Source of the DNA: JALHNI01 sp044226365 | GTDB taxonomy: Bacteria; Acidobacteriota; Terriglobia; Bryobacterales; Bryobacteraceae | Reading direction: 5' to 3' | Assembly: GCA_044226365.1 (NCBI GenBank) | Contig: JBGAHE010000015.1 | Span: 23,086 to 87,085 of the forward strand | Length of the DNA stretch: 64,000 bases | Shown: positions 1 to 9,206 of the stretch, piece after piece | How positions within the stretch are numbered: position 1 is the first letter of the stretch | Layout: the number at the start of each line of letters is the position of its first letter | Program-made: the position numbers and the translations under genes | The notes under the pieces: generated by a model | Told to the model about the DNA's origin: nothing | What the model saw: the letters and a program-made list of their open reading frames with translations, nothing else | Database searches by the model: none

Positions 1-1236
1 CGCGTTGCGCGCGCCGCCGCCGACGATACGGATCACGTCGAAGCGGGCGCCGGCAGTTTCTTCGAGAGCCTCGAGCACATAGCGGTACTTCAGCGCGAGG
101 CTTTCCAGCGCCGCGCGGATGTAAGCGCCGGGCGTCTCGGGCGCCGGCTGACAGGTGAGCCGGCAATAGGCGTCGATCTTCGCGGGGACGCCTTCGCCGT
201 TCAGGAAACACGGATGATCCGGATCCATCAGGCTGCGGAGGGGCGCGCTGGCCGCCGCTTCCTGAGCCAACGCGCCATAGTCATAATCCCGGCCTTCGGC
301 CTTCCATTGACGGCGGCAGGATTGGACCAGCCAAAGGCCGGCGATGTTCTTCAACAGCCGGTTCGTCCCACAAACACCACCCTCATTCGTGAAGTTGAAG
401 CGCCGCGCAGTCTCGGACACGATCGGCCCCGGAACTTCGGTGCCCAGCAGGGACCACGTCCCGGAGCTGATGAAGGCGACATTGGGCGCCATGGGGATCG
501 CCGCCACGGCCGAGCCGGTATCGTGCGTCGCGGGAGCCACCACCAGCGGCTGTCCACAATGCGCGGCCACGCCGGGCAGCGGCGGCCCGAGCACCGTCCC
601 CGGCTGGACCACGGGCGCGAGGAAGTGCGTGGGCATCCCCAAGCGTTCAAGCAGTTCTACGGCCCAGGCGCCACGCCGGGCATCGAACAGCTGTGTGGTC
701 GTGGCGTTGGTGAACTCGCAGACGGCCTGGCCCGTGAGCCAGTAGTTGAAAAGGTCCGGGATGGTGAGCAAACGATCAGCGGCCCGCAGCACGTCCGGGT
801 TCTTCAAGTAGCCGGCGTAGAGTTGATAGAGGGCATTGATCTGCATGAGTTGAACGCCCGTCTGCTCGTAGATCACGTCCGGAGGAACAATCTCGCAGAC
901 GCGCTCCAACATGCCGTCGGTGCGGGCGTCGCGATAGTGATAGGCGTTCTCGAGCAGCGTCCCCGCTTTGCTGAGGAGCGCGTAATCGAGTCCCCAAGCA
1001 TCCACGCCGATCGAAGTCACTCGCCCGTGCGCGTGTTGCCCGGCGATCTCGAGAGCCCGCTGCACCTCCCACCACAGGCGCGGAAGGTCCCAATGCAGTT
1101 CGCCGCCATAAGCGACAGGTTGGTTGGGAAAGCGATAGACCTCTTCGCAACTGAGGCTCCCCCCACGCAACGTGCCGACGACCGCACGGCCACTTTCGGC
1201 GCCGAGATCGAGCGCGACGAAGGAATGCGCGCCCAT
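1..1236 (-). CDS. rhaB: Rhamnulokinase (FGGY family), C-terminus cut by window edge
   Basis: Predicted ATP-dependent kinase that phosphorylates L-rhamnulose (or a related deoxyketose) in the cytoplasm. The frame runs 412 codons without a stop to the window edge, so roughly the last 70 residues of a usual ~480-residue RhaB are missing. Visible motifs are the N-terminal ATPase strand ALDLGAESGR (about residues 9-18), ATHDTGSAVAAIP near 240 and SSGTWSLLG near 260, the last two typical of rhamnulokinases rather than xylulo- or glycerol kinases, and the C-terminal RIVGGGARN nucleotide loop at the very edge. It is the last visible gene of a four-gene operon and starts 4 bases after the aldolase stop codon. 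Family is secure; rhamnulose versus fuculose as substrate is inference. Confidence 0.88.
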   Translation of the reverse strand, partial: MGAHSFVALDLGAESGRAVVGTLRGGSLSCEEVYRFPNQPVAYGGELHWDLPRLWWEVQRALEIAGQHAHGRVTSIGVDAWGLDYALLSKAGTLLENAYHYRDARTDGMLERVCEIVPPDVIYEQTGVQLMQINALYQLYAGYLKNPDVLRAADRLLTIPDLFNYWLTGQAVCEFTNATTTQLFDARRGAWAVELLERLGMPTHFLAPVVQPGTVLGPPLPGVAAHCGQPLVVAPATHDTGSAVAAIPMAPNVAFISSGTWSLLGTEVPGPIVSETARRFNFTNEGGVCGTNRLLKNIAGLWLVQSCRRQWKAEGRDYDYGALAQEAAASAPLRSLMDPDHPCFLNGEGVPAKIDAYCRLTCQPAPETPGAYIRAALESLALKYRYVLEALEETAGARFDVIRIVGGGARNA

Positions 1237-1240
1237 GGCG

Positions 1241-1912
1241 TTAGACGTCCCTCATGCGCGCAATCAGTTCCCGCCGGTACTGCTCGCTGGCCAGCGAATC
1301 GAGCCGGTCGGACTCGGCACGGTCCAGATAACGAGGCTTTCCGATCATCAAACCGAGCACTTGAATGCGGGCCGCTTCCTCCACCGTGCATGCTCGCCAG
1401 AACGCCTGTTTCAAATTCTCGCCCACCGTGACCGAACCATGATTACGCATGATGACGCAGTTTGCTCCGACGATGGCGTCGCCCACGGCGACGGCCAATT
1501 CGGGCGTCGTCACCGTGATGTAGTCCAGGTGAGGAATGTCGACGCCCAGATAAATCAGAGCGTCGGCAAACATCGGAGCCAGGTCATGTCCGGAACTGGT
1601 AAGCGCGATGGTGAACTGCGGATGGGTGTGGACCACGGCGCGAAGTTCCGGCCGGCGCCGGTAGCAGGCCAAGTGCAAGAGCACTTCCGACGAAGGCCGC
1701 AGTCCATCGTGCGCGTGGATGTTGCCGGACGGAATGTCGACTTCAACATACTGCGACGGATCCACGTCTTCGAGCGAGAGGCCCGACGGCGAAATCAGCA
1801 TCGTATCCTCCCACCGGGCACTGATGTTACCTCCTGCGCCGGTGGCCAGCCGTTCCTGCAACACACGGCGTGAGTAATCGGCGATTTCCCTTCGCAACGC
1901 GTCCAGTTTCAT
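1241..1912 (-). CDS. Class II aldolase (fuculose/rhamnulose-phosphate aldolase type)
   Basis: Zinc-dependent class II aldolase of 223 residues, expected to split a deoxyketose 1-phosphate into dihydroxyacetone phosphate and lactaldehyde. Phosphate-binding motifs TGAGGN (24-29) and SPSG (41-44) are present, as are the catalytic Glu76 and zinc ligands His95, His97 (HTH) and His158, each offset by about 3 from the E. coli FucA positions as I remember them. The start is the ATG at 1912, because it overlaps the upstream mutase stop in an ATGA junction; a frame extending 22 codons further upstream has no such support. It sits between the mutase and a rhamnulokinase, so a deoxysugar pathway is likely. 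The exact sugar cannot be told from sequence alone. Confidence 0.88.
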   Translation of the reverse strand: MKLDALRREIADYSRRVLQERLATGAGGNISARWEDTMLISPSGLSLEDVDPSQYVEVDIPSGNIHAHDGLRPSSEVLLHLACYRRRPELRAVVHTHPQFTIALTSSGHDLAPMFADALIYLGVDIPHLDYITVTTPELAVAVGDAIVGANCVIMRNHGSVTVGENLKQAFWRACTVEEAARIQVLGLMIGKPRYLDRAESDRLDSLASEQYRRELIARMRDV

Positions 1913-3273
1913 GTCGCCCTCGATTGATCTATCTGAGCCTTCATTTCGTCTGCAATTTCCGGGAGCGAGCGACAGCACTCGTGCACCAGACGATCCAGGC
2001 GGTCCCGGCGGCTGGCATCGATACGAATCGTGATCGCCGGCTCCGTAATTGAGCGCCGGACGAGCACCGTCCCATCGGCGGTGACGAAGCGCACCCCGTC
2101 GAGCCGGTTCATCTGCAGCACCGGCAACTGTCTTTCGAGTCGCGCCGCAATCGATTCGAAAGCCTCTTGCCGCGCGGGAATGCGCAAATCCGGAGTAACG
2201 AAGATTTCCGGAATACCGGCCGTCAGTTCGTGCAGGGCGCCGGAGCGGGCGACCAATTCCAGCATCAAGAGCGCGGTATAGAGCCCATCATCCCCGCCAC
2301 CGAGTTCGCGATGGAAGTAATGTCCGCTGGCTTCGCAGCCGAACAGGCATTCCTCCTCGATCATCATCCGTTTCAGAAAGCTGTGGCCGCTGCGCTGCAT
2401 GAGCGCCACGCCTCCGGCATCTTCAATCGCTTGCCGCACCCGTTCGCTGAGCTTGATGTCGTAGGCCACGCGCATCCCGGACTGGCCGCTGAGTTGATAG
2501 CGCGCCAGCAGGATAGACATCTGGTCGGCGGAAACAAAGCGGCCGGCACCATCCACCAACGCCACGCGATCGCCGTCCCCATCCCAAGCAATACCGAGTT
2601 GCGCGCCGCGGGCCGGCACCAGTTGTGACAGCGCCGCCAGATGGGCGCTACGCGCCGAGTCGGGCGGACGATTCGGAAATCGGGCGTCAATGGTGCAATA
2701 GAGCGGATGCACCACCAGCCCCAGATCCGCCATGATGCTGGGAGCGAGTTCCGACCACGCGCCATTGCCCGCGTCAATGACCACCGCCCCCTGAAACTCC
2801 CGGCCGAGATGACCCCACCGCTTCGCCATCCATTGGCGATAGGGCGCCACCACATTCGCCGGCTCCACACTGCCGCGCACACGCGGCGTCACCACCAGCG
2901 GCTGACGCAGCCGCGCGAATAGCTCCTCGTCCGGTGGCCGATGACCGATCATCAACTTCAGTCCGTTGTAGTCAGCCGGATTATGCGAAGCCGTCACCAT
3001 CAGAACGGCTGCGTAATCGGACGCGCGATAGGCATGGTAGGCCACGGGCGTGGGGATTTGCCCGGCATCGGCCACCTGCAGGCCGCCTCCCGTCAGCCCC
3101 TCGATGAGGGCGTGCTTGAGGGCGGGCGTCGACGAGCGGAAATCGCCCGCCACCAGCACCCGGGCCTCGTCGCTCAGTTGCGAAGCGACGGCCCGTCCGA
3201 CGTCGCGGAACAACTGGGGCGACACTTCGCCGGGGAAGCGGCCGCGGATGTCACAGGCCTTCCAGGCGCTCAT
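1909..3273 (-). CDS. Phosphoglucomutase/phosphomannomutase (alpha-D-phosphohexomutase)
   Basis: Cytoplasmic alpha-D-phosphohexomutase of 454 residues, normal for the bacterial PMM/PGM group. The phosphoserine loop TASHNP has the catalytic Ser at residue 96; the magnesium loop DGDGDR is at 231-236; the sugar-binding loop CEASGH is at 313-318, where the family usually has GEMSGH or GEPSGH. The C-terminal domain carries the phosphate-binding region. It overlaps the upstream kinase stop and the downstream aldolase start by ATGA junctions, so it is translationally coupled on both sides. Such a mutase is not normally part of a rhamnose or fucose operon, so the pathway may process a hexose phosphate as well. 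Confidence 0.88.
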   Translation of the reverse strand: MSAWKACDIRGRFPGEVSPQLFRDVGRAVASQLSDEARVLVAGDFRSSTPALKHALIEGLTGGGLQVADAGQIPTPVAYHAYRASDYAAVLMVTASHNPADYNGLKLMIGHRPPDEELFARLRQPLVVTPRVRGSVEPANVVAPYRQWMAKRWGHLGREFQGAVVIDAGNGAWSELAPSIMADLGLVVHPLYCTIDARFPNRPPDSARSAHLAALSQLVPARGAQLGIAWDGDGDRVALVDGAGRFVSADQMSILLARYQLSGQSGMRVAYDIKLSERVRQAIEDAGGVALMQRSGHSFLKRMMIEEECLFGCEASGHYFHRELGGGDDGLYTALLMLELVARSGALHELTAGIPEIFVTPDLRIPARQEAFESIAARLERQLPVLQMNRLDGVRFVTADGTVLVRRSITEPAITIRIDASRRDRLDRLVHECCRSLPEIADEMKAQIDQSRAT

Positions 3274-4673
3274 CGATAACCTCGCCGCGCGCAGGCTTCG
3301 CGAAACTCACCGTAACGATCGCCATAGCGTTTGCTCAAGTCCGGGCACGGATCCTCGACGTTCGCCAAGTGGGTCATCCGGCCAATCGCCGCGCGCAGGT
3401 TTCCGTCATAGAGCGTGGAAGCGGCCGCCAGAATCGCCGCTCCGAAGGCGGCCGCCGGGTGTTCCGAACGGCACACCGGCCGTTGCAGCACGCTCGCCCG
3501 GACGCGAGCCAGCGCCTGACTGCGGGCCGCACCGCCGCCTGAATACACCGTGCCGCCTGATTCGATGCCGCACGCCTCCAGCCGTTCATAGCCCCAGCGC
3601 TCGATGAACGCGAGGGCTTCCAACTGAGCGGCATAACCGTCCCACTGCGTGGCGGGTTCCCCGTCCTCGAAGCCGCGCGCATCCGGCGCCGCAAACGGAA
3701 AGCGCTCACCGGTCATGCGCAACGGATAGCAGATCAGGGAAGTCGGGAAGCGTTCGCTGGCCCGCAAGTCCGCGGCCCACCGGTCCGTGGGCTCCCCGGT
3801 CCAACGAAGGCTGCCCGGACCCGTGTTGCTCGCGGCGCCCGGAGCCCACCAACCGGCGGGATGCAGATGGCTGTAGACATGGCCGCACTGAGGGGGCGGC
3901 GCCGCGCTGAGCACCTTCCAGACCATCGTGGTGCCTAACGTGGTGTTGGCGTCAGTGGCTCGTTGAGCGCCGGAAGCGATCAAATCAGCCATGCCATCGG
4001 TAGCGCCCAGCACCACCGGCAACCCCGCGGGCAATCCGCTTTCGGCTGCCGCGGCGGCACTCACCTCGCCAATGATCGTGCCGGGATCGAGCACTTCCGG
4101 AAGCAGGCCCGGGAAGCCGGCCCGCCAGGCTGCCGCGGACCAACGCCGCGCCGAAGGGTCGTAGCCCAGCTTGAGGGCGTTGCAGTAATCCGAAACGCCG
4201 TAGCGGTTCGAGAGCTTGCCCACTAGCCAGTCGGCGGGATGCAGTAGGTATCGTGCTCGCTCCCATACCTGAGGCTCATGCGCGCGAACCCAGAAAGCCT
4301 TGGTCAAGGAGTAGGAAGCACTCATCGAGAGCACGCCGGCAAACTCCGCGGCGCGTGCGTCGTCGTAAAGAAGGGCCGGACGCAAAGGCGTACCAGCGGC
4401 ATCGGCCACCACCAGCGAGCCCGACGTCGAAGTCACGGCGACCGCGGAAACCGCGCCCAGGCAGCGAGCCAGACCCAACGTCGCCGCGACCGCTTGGACG
4501 GCGGTGCAGACGCCCTCCCACCAACTTTGCGGGTCCTGCTCGTGGATCAGTCCGTCCGCCGAGCGCCGCGACTGTAGAGGCGCTTCACCGGTGGCCAGCA
4601 CCGTGCCGGCGTCGCAGACAGCAAGGGCCCGCACGCCGCTCGTTCCAATATCGATGCCGATCACCACGCTCAT
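3270..4673 (-). CDS. FGGY-family carbohydrate kinase, substrate unknown
   Basis: Second FGGY sugar kinase of the operon, 467 residues from the ATG at 4673. That start places GIDIGTSGVRA (first phosphate-binding strand) at the usual N-terminal position; a GTG at 4700 would add nine residues and cannot be excluded. Other motifs are the LLYDDARAAE substrate loop, GATDGMADLIASG, and a YSGGGAARSQ nucleotide loop near the C-terminus. It is probably the first gene of the operon, with the LysR regulator divergent about 95 bases away, and its TGA overlaps the mutase ATG. It is clearly distinct from the rhamnulokinase three genes downstream. Its substrate cannot be named from the sequence. Confidence 0.85.
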   Translation of the reverse strand: MSVVIGIDIGTSGVRALAVCDAGTVLATGEAPLQSRRSADGLIHEQDPQSWWEGVCTAVQAVAATLGLARCLGAVSAVAVTSTSGSLVVADAAGTPLRPALLYDDARAAEFAGVLSMSASYSLTKAFWVRAHEPQVWERARYLLHPADWLVGKLSNRYGVSDYCNALKLGYDPSARRWSAAAWRAGFPGLLPEVLDPGTIIGEVSAAAAAESGLPAGLPVVLGATDGMADLIASGAQRATDANTTLGTTMVWKVLSAAPPPQCGHVYSHLHPAGWWAPGAASNTGPGSLRWTGEPTDRWAADLRASERFPTSLICYPLRMTGERFPFAAPDARGFEDGEPATQWDGYAAQLEALAFIERWGYERLEACGIESGGTVYSGGGAARSQALARVRASVLQRPVCRSEHPAAAFGAAILAAASTLYDGNLRAAIGRMTHLANVEDPCPDLSKRYGDRYGEFREACARRGYR

Positions 4674-4768
4674 GCCGGAATCCACATGGGTTGATTTCAC
4701 CAGAGCTCTACGTTATAGTCCAATACGATTTTCCATCTTGAGTAATAGCTACCGACTATCAAACTTCG

Positions 4769-5701
4769 ATGACTGTACGCCAACTCGAAATCTTTGACGC
4801 CATCATCAAAACGGGCCGCTTCCGGCGAGCAGCCGAACAGCTTTATCTCGCCCAACCCTCCGTCAGCCAGCAGATTCAATCGCTCGAGTTGGAACTCGGA
4901 GAACGGCTGTTCGTACGGAACAAAAACCAGGACCTGCAGCTCACCGAAGCGGGCAAGATCCTTCAGGACCACGCCGAGTCGATTCTGCGGCAATGCGAGC
5001 GCGCCCGCATGGAAATTGGCAGCCTGAGCCAGGAACCGGTGGGGACGATCCGGATTGGCGTCGGTGGTCATCAGTTGACGTCGATGCTGCCTCCGGCGCT
5101 GATCGCCTTCCACGCCAAATTTCCGAAACTATGCGTCGACGTCGTCAACTCCACGACGCCACAGCTAATCGAGATGCTCGGCTCCAACCGGCTGGACCTG
5201 GCCATCGTCAACCTGCCCATCCAAGCACCGAACCTGCGGACTCGCAGCTTGTTTACGGAAGAGATGGTGGTCGCCGTGCGGCGGACGGATCCGCTGGCGC
5301 GCAAGCCATCGATCACGCCGGCCGAGCTCGCCAAATTACCCCTCGTGCTCTACGACCAATCCACCAGCACGCGCAAGCGCCTGAACCAGTTCTTCGAAGA
5401 TGCCAACCTCTCGCCCAAAATCATCTTCGAGCTGAATAGCGTGGAGGCCATGAAGCACATGGTGGCCGCCGGACTCGGCGCGTCCATCATTCCCAACTCC
5501 TCGCTGTCGTCCGCCTGGGAGCGGCACCCGCTCCGCGGCATACGCATCACCGGCGCGCCGCTGATGCGAGAGCTGGGTGCGGCGCTGCCCTCGCTCAGCC
5601 GCATGCCGCGAGTGGTGGAAGAGGTGCTGCAACTGATCGAAAAGCACTTCCGCGATCTGGCTAAGATCAAACCGGGCGCGAAGCGTAGAGCCGCGCCATA
5701 A
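4769..5701 (+). CDS. LysR-family transcriptional regulator
   Basis: DNA-binding regulator of 310 residues. The N-terminal winged helix-turn-helix is clear, with GRFRRAAEQLYLAQPSVSQQ at about residues 15-34 and the following wing; a linker helix runs to about residue 85, and the rest is a periplasmic-binding-protein-like effector domain (GTIRIGVGGHQ onward). It is transcribed divergently from the sugar operon with a short shared intergenic region, the usual arrangement for a LysR protein that controls its neighbour and itself. The effector is probably an intermediate of that sugar pathway; this is inference from position. Length is normal. Confidence 0.9.
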   Translation: MTVRQLEIFDAIIKTGRFRRAAEQLYLAQPSVSQQIQSLELELGERLFVRNKNQDLQLTEAGKILQDHAESILRQCERARMEIGSLSQEPVGTIRIGVGGHQLTSMLPPALIAFHAKFPKLCVDVVNSTTPQLIEMLGSNRLDLAIVNLPIQAPNLRTRSLFTEEMVVAVRRTDPLARKPSITPAELAKLPLVLYDQSTSTRKRLNQFFEDANLSPKIIFELNSVEAMKHMVAAGLGASIIPNSSLSSAWERHPLRGIRITGAPLMRELGAALPSLSRMPRVVEEVLQLIEKHFRDLAKIKPGAKRRAAP

Positions 5702-5714
5702 GGCCCACCGAACA

Positions 5715-5774
5715 GCACTCTCCCCTCGCGCGCGCTCGAGGAAGGTGCTACCCAGGCGCGCGCGAAGCGAGTGC
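5715..5774. terminator. Long GC-rich inverted repeat between convergent genes
   Basis: Two nested arm pairs can form one hairpin: GCACTC (5715-5720) with GAGTGC (5769-5774), and TCGCGCGCG (5726-5734) with CGCGCGCGA (5757-5765). It lies exactly between the convergent LysR and Oar-like genes. No T-run follows on either strand, so a simple intrinsic terminator is not shown; it may be a factor-assisted, bidirectional transcription end. Confidence 0.45.
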
Positions 5775-5783
5775 GGAGACGCT

Positions 5784-8700
5784 TTAGAAGACGAGCTTCA
5801 GGCCGAACTGAATGGTTCGTGCGTCACGCGCCGAGGTGATCACGCCGAAGGTCCCGCTGCTGTTGGTGCCATTGGCCCCCGCCACAAACGTTTGCTGGCC
5901 CGTGCCGTTCAGGTTCACGTGGTTCATGAAGTTGAAGGACTCTGCCCGAAACTGCAGGTTAATGCGCTCGGTCAGCGAAGTGTTCTTGATTAGCGAGAGA
6001 TCCCAGTTGATGGTCCCCGGGCCGCGAACATCGGGCAAGGCCCGGCCGACGTTGCCGAAAGTGTACGTGGGCGGATTGACGAACTGAGAAGTATCGAACC
6101 ATCGCGACGCCGTGGGGTTGTCGAGCTTGGCCGACTTGCCGGTCGAGTTTGGGCGATCGGCCAGAAAGTTGTTCGCGCCGCGAATCACCATCGGTAAGCC
6201 GGATTGCATCGTGCCGATCGAGTTCGCTTGCCAGCCGCCGATCAGTTTGTTCACCACCCGGTTGGAACTGGAGAAGCGCCGGCCGGCGCCGAAAGGCAGT
6301 TCGAAGATCGTGCTGACCACGCCGCGGCTGCTGACGTCGCTGGGATCCACCGAACGTTCCGCCTGGCGATTGTAGAGTCCGTTCTGATACCCCGTGAAGC
6401 TCACGTTCTCCGCGCCACCGAAGTTCAAAGGAGTGGTGATGCTGTCGCTCATCAGCTTGCCACCGGTATAGGAAAACAGGAACGCCACGCCCTTCGCCAT
6501 CTTTCGCTCCACGCTAATTAGCAGTAACTGCGACGTGTAACTTCCCAGCAATGGGCTACGCACGCCAATGGAGTTGTAATAGGGATACGGGCGCAATGAC
6601 TGCAGCCGCGTGATGGTGGCGCTGCCCAGCGCTCCGGGGACTTTACCGGCATAAGGATTCGGCACCTGTTGTTGGAGCGCGAGCCCGAGCGAGAGGTTCT
6701 GCGGATCGAGCTGATTGTAGTCGTAGCCACCCGCGGGGAAGTGAACACCGCGATTGCCGGCATAGCCCACGTCCACCAGCCAGTTGCCCGGCAGTTGATG
6801 TTGCAGGCTGAGAGTCCATTGCTGTGAGCGGGGAGTAGTGCCGGTGCTCTCCTGCCAGGAGACGTCGGACCCGAGCAGTCCACCGGCGCCCAGGTTCGCG
6901 CCCAGCGGAGGAATGGGCGCGGAGGGGAAGCCGATGCGGAATTGAAACGCGGGCAGATTGGTATTGCCGCCCGGCGGGAGGTATGTGGTCGTGGTGCGTT
7001 CGAACCCGGCCGTGCCGCCAAAGTGGCCCACGTGGAAGATAAACGGATAGAACACAGCCGCGCCGCCGCGGATCACGGTTGTCCTCGAGCCGGGAAGCCG
7101 GTAAGCGAAGCCGATGCGAGGACCAAAGTCGTTGTAGTCATTCTCTCGGAAGGAGCGCGGCTGCCCATCGCGACCCGCAAAGGTAGTGATTCCTAAAAGG
7201 CCGGTCGCCGGATCTTTGGCGAAAGGATCGAAGTTACTCATCCCGTTCCAGCGCTCCACCGGCTGCGGCTGAAAGTCGTGCCGGATTCCGAGGTTCAAGG
7301 TCAGATTGCGGCTGACCTTCCAGTCGTCCTGGAAGAAAAAGCTGGTGGAATAACCCTGCATCGAGTAACCCACGTGCGTGTCGGCGAACGCGCTGGATAC
7401 CGCGCCCGTCAGAAAAGACGCGTAGATCGAGCCGGTGCCGCCCTGACTCTGCGGATTGCCGGTGAGGCCGGAAGTAAAGGTCCACTGGCCTGACGGGTTG
7501 CGCGGCTGGTAGTTGTTGCCTTGGGCGATCCGCACGTCGCCGCCGAAGCGGAGCGAATGATTGCCGTGGATCTTAGTCATGATTTCGCTGAAGGTCCAAT
7601 AGACGGTGCCGCGCACACCACGTCCACCGGAAGTCGTCTGGGGCAGCCCGTTGAGCACCTGCGGGAAATGAGTTTGCGGCACAATGGACGGCAAGCCGAC
7701 CTTCTCCGGATAGTTGCCATTAAACGACCCGGGCTGGCCCCACGAATCAATGCGAGCGAGGCCGATGCGGAAGTCGTTTACCAGAGTCGACGTGAAGGTA
7801 TGCGTGTCCGCCAGCAGATAGTTATAGTGCGGTCGCACATCATAGCGTTTGGCCATGAAATCGTCGGGGTAGATATTCGCGCCACTGGTGCCGCCATCCG
7901 TGCGATAGTCAAAAAAGCTGAAGCGGCCGTAGAGGTTATTCTTCGCCGATACTCGGTAGTCGACTCGCGCTGTCACGCCTCGTTGGCTACGCGTCTCCGT
8001 CGCATTCTTCTCGGTGTTGTTCGCATTGCTGAAGGGATCGCTCGGAGTCCGGTTGGGGACCGGGTAGTACTTCTGAATCGCCAGCGAGACGGGGTCAAGC
8101 TGGCTGGCCGGAATACGATTACCCGGGAAGGGCGTGCGGACAAACCCGCTGCCCGACGGATTGGCGACCGTCGTCGAAGGATCGTAGATGGGGATGGCGC
8201 GTCCCGAAGTGTCGCGCAAGTCAGAGAAATCGCCGGTGCGCTGCTGCAGCGTCGGGAAACTCGCAATCAGCGGCACCGACCGCTTATAGCGCCACTCCTC
8301 CCAGTTCCCGAAATAGAAGAGCTTGTCCTTGATCACATGCCCGCCCAACGCCCCGCCGAACTGGTTAAAGCGAAACGGCGGCTTGGTAACCGAGAACGTG
8401 TTGCGTCCATCGAGCGCCGAGTTTCGCAGGAAGTGATACAGCGTACCGTGCGTCTGGTTGGACCCCGCCTTAGTCACCAGGTTAATTACACCGCCGGCGG
8501 TAAAGCCATACTCCGACGACATCGTACCGCTTTGCACGCGAAACTCCTGGATAGCATCCACCGGCGGGTTAATCGTGGGATCGGCAAATACCGGCTGAAT
8601 CGAACTGATGCCGTCGAGAATGATCTGGTTCAGCGCATTAGGACCGCCGTTCACACTGATTTCCGAGAGCGACAACCCACGGTCGGCGAAGCCGCTATTG

Positions 8701-9206
8701 GTGGGACCCGCATTCGACTTCACGCCCGGCGTGATCATCGTGAGCGCCAGCACGTTGCGCCCGTTCAGTGGCAGATCGCTGATCCGGCGGCCCTCCACCA
8801 CCTTGCCGATCGTGGCGCCTTCGGTGTCGAGCAGCGGAGCATCGGCCGACACTTCCACCGAGTCGGCCACGGAGCCCACCTCCAGGACGAAGTCGAGACG
8901 TGCCGTATCGGCGACGTCCAACTGAATACTCGTCCGGCTCACCTGCCGGAAACCTTCCTTCAGGACCACGGCGCGATACGGGCCGGGTGGCAACAGCGGC
9001 ACCGCATACTGTCCCTGTTCATTCGACGTGGTGGAGCGCGCCAGGCCCGTATCGACATTGATGATCCTGACCTCCGCCCCCGCCACGGAGGCGCCGGATC
9101 CATCGGCTACCGTCCCGGTGACGCCGGCGGTTTGCGCGATCGCCCAGTGCGCGGAACCGATCATCAGCATTACGGTCGCCAGAGCTTTCAGGCGAGCATT
9201 TTTCAT
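5784..9206 (-). CDS. Oar-like TonB-dependent receptor with carboxypeptidase-regulatory-like domain
   Basis: Large outer-membrane protein of about 1140 residues of the acidobacterial Oar/TonB-dependent-receptor type, presumed to bind or import oligosaccharides or other large substrates. The start is the ATG at 9206, 8 bases after a perfect GGAGGT; a TTG two codons upstream fits less well. The order is signal peptide (ending AIAQ), a CarboxypepD_reg-like Ig domain (GVTGTVADGSGASVAGAEV, to about residue 110), a plug-like region with DLPLNGRNVLALTMITPGV, then a long beta-barrel ending in the aromatic sequence QFGLKLVF. No SusD-like partner is adjacent. It stands alone, with its own promoter at 9366-9394, between the LysR gene and the six-gene operon. 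Substrate unknown. Confidence 0.9.
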   Translation of the reverse strand: MKNARLKALATVMLMIGSAHWAIAQTAGVTGTVADGSGASVAGAEVRIINVDTGLARSTTSNEQGQYAVPLLPPGPYRAVVLKEGFRQVSRTSIQLDVADTARLDFVLEVGSVADSVEVSADAPLLDTEGATIGKVVEGRRISDLPLNGRNVLALTMITPGVKSNAGPTNSGFADRGLSLSEISVNGGPNALNQIILDGISSIQPVFADPTINPPVDAIQEFRVQSGTMSSEYGFTAGGVINLVTKAGSNQTHGTLYHFLRNSALDGRNTFSVTKPPFRFNQFGGALGGHVIKDKLFYFGNWEEWRYKRSVPLIASFPTLQQRTGDFSDLRDTSGRAIPIYDPSTTVANPSGSGFVRTPFPGNRIPASQLDPVSLAIQKYYPVPNRTPSDPFSNANNTEKNATETRSQRGVTARVDYRVSAKNNLYGRFSFFDYRTDGGTSGANIYPDDFMAKRYDVRPHYNYLLADTHTFTSTLVNDFRIGLARIDSWGQPGSFNGNYPEKVGLPSIVPQTHFPQVLNGLPQTTSGGRGVRGTVYWTFSEIMTKIHGNHSLRFGGDVRIAQGNNYQPRNPSGQWTFTSGLTGNPQSQGGTGSIYASFLTGAVSSAFADTHVGYSMQGYSTSFFFQDDWKVSRNLTLNLGIRHDFQPQPVERWNGMSNFDPFAKDPATGLLGITTFAGRDGQPRSFRENDYNDFGPRIGFAYRLPGSRTTVIRGGAAVFYPFIFHVGHFGGTAGFERTTTTYLPPGGNTNLPAFQFRIGFPSAPIPPLGANLGAGGLLGSDVSWQESTGTTPRSQQWTLSLQHQLPGNWLVDVGYAGNRGVHFPAGGYDYNQLDPQNLSLGLALQQQVPNPYAGKVPGALGSATITRLQSLRPYPYYNSIGVRSPLLGSYTSQLLLISVERKMAKGVAFLFSYTGGKLMSDSITTPLNFGGAENVSFTGYQNGLYNRQAERSVDPSDVSSRGVVSTIFELPFGAGRRFSSSNRVVNKLIGGWQANSIGTMQSGLPMVIRGANNFLADRPNSTGKSAKLDNPTASRWFDTSQFVNPPTYTFGNVGRALPDVRGPGTINWDLSLIKNTSLTERINLQFRAESFNFMNHVNLNGTGQQTFVAGANGTNSSGTFGVITSARDARTIQFGLKLVF

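Noticed and set aside
4701..4768. LysR-type T-N11-A operator and promoter boxes between the LysR gene and the sugar operon
   Set aside because: Short complementary elements (ATAGT and ACTAT) and a TATAAC box are present, but none is convincing without comparison to relatives.
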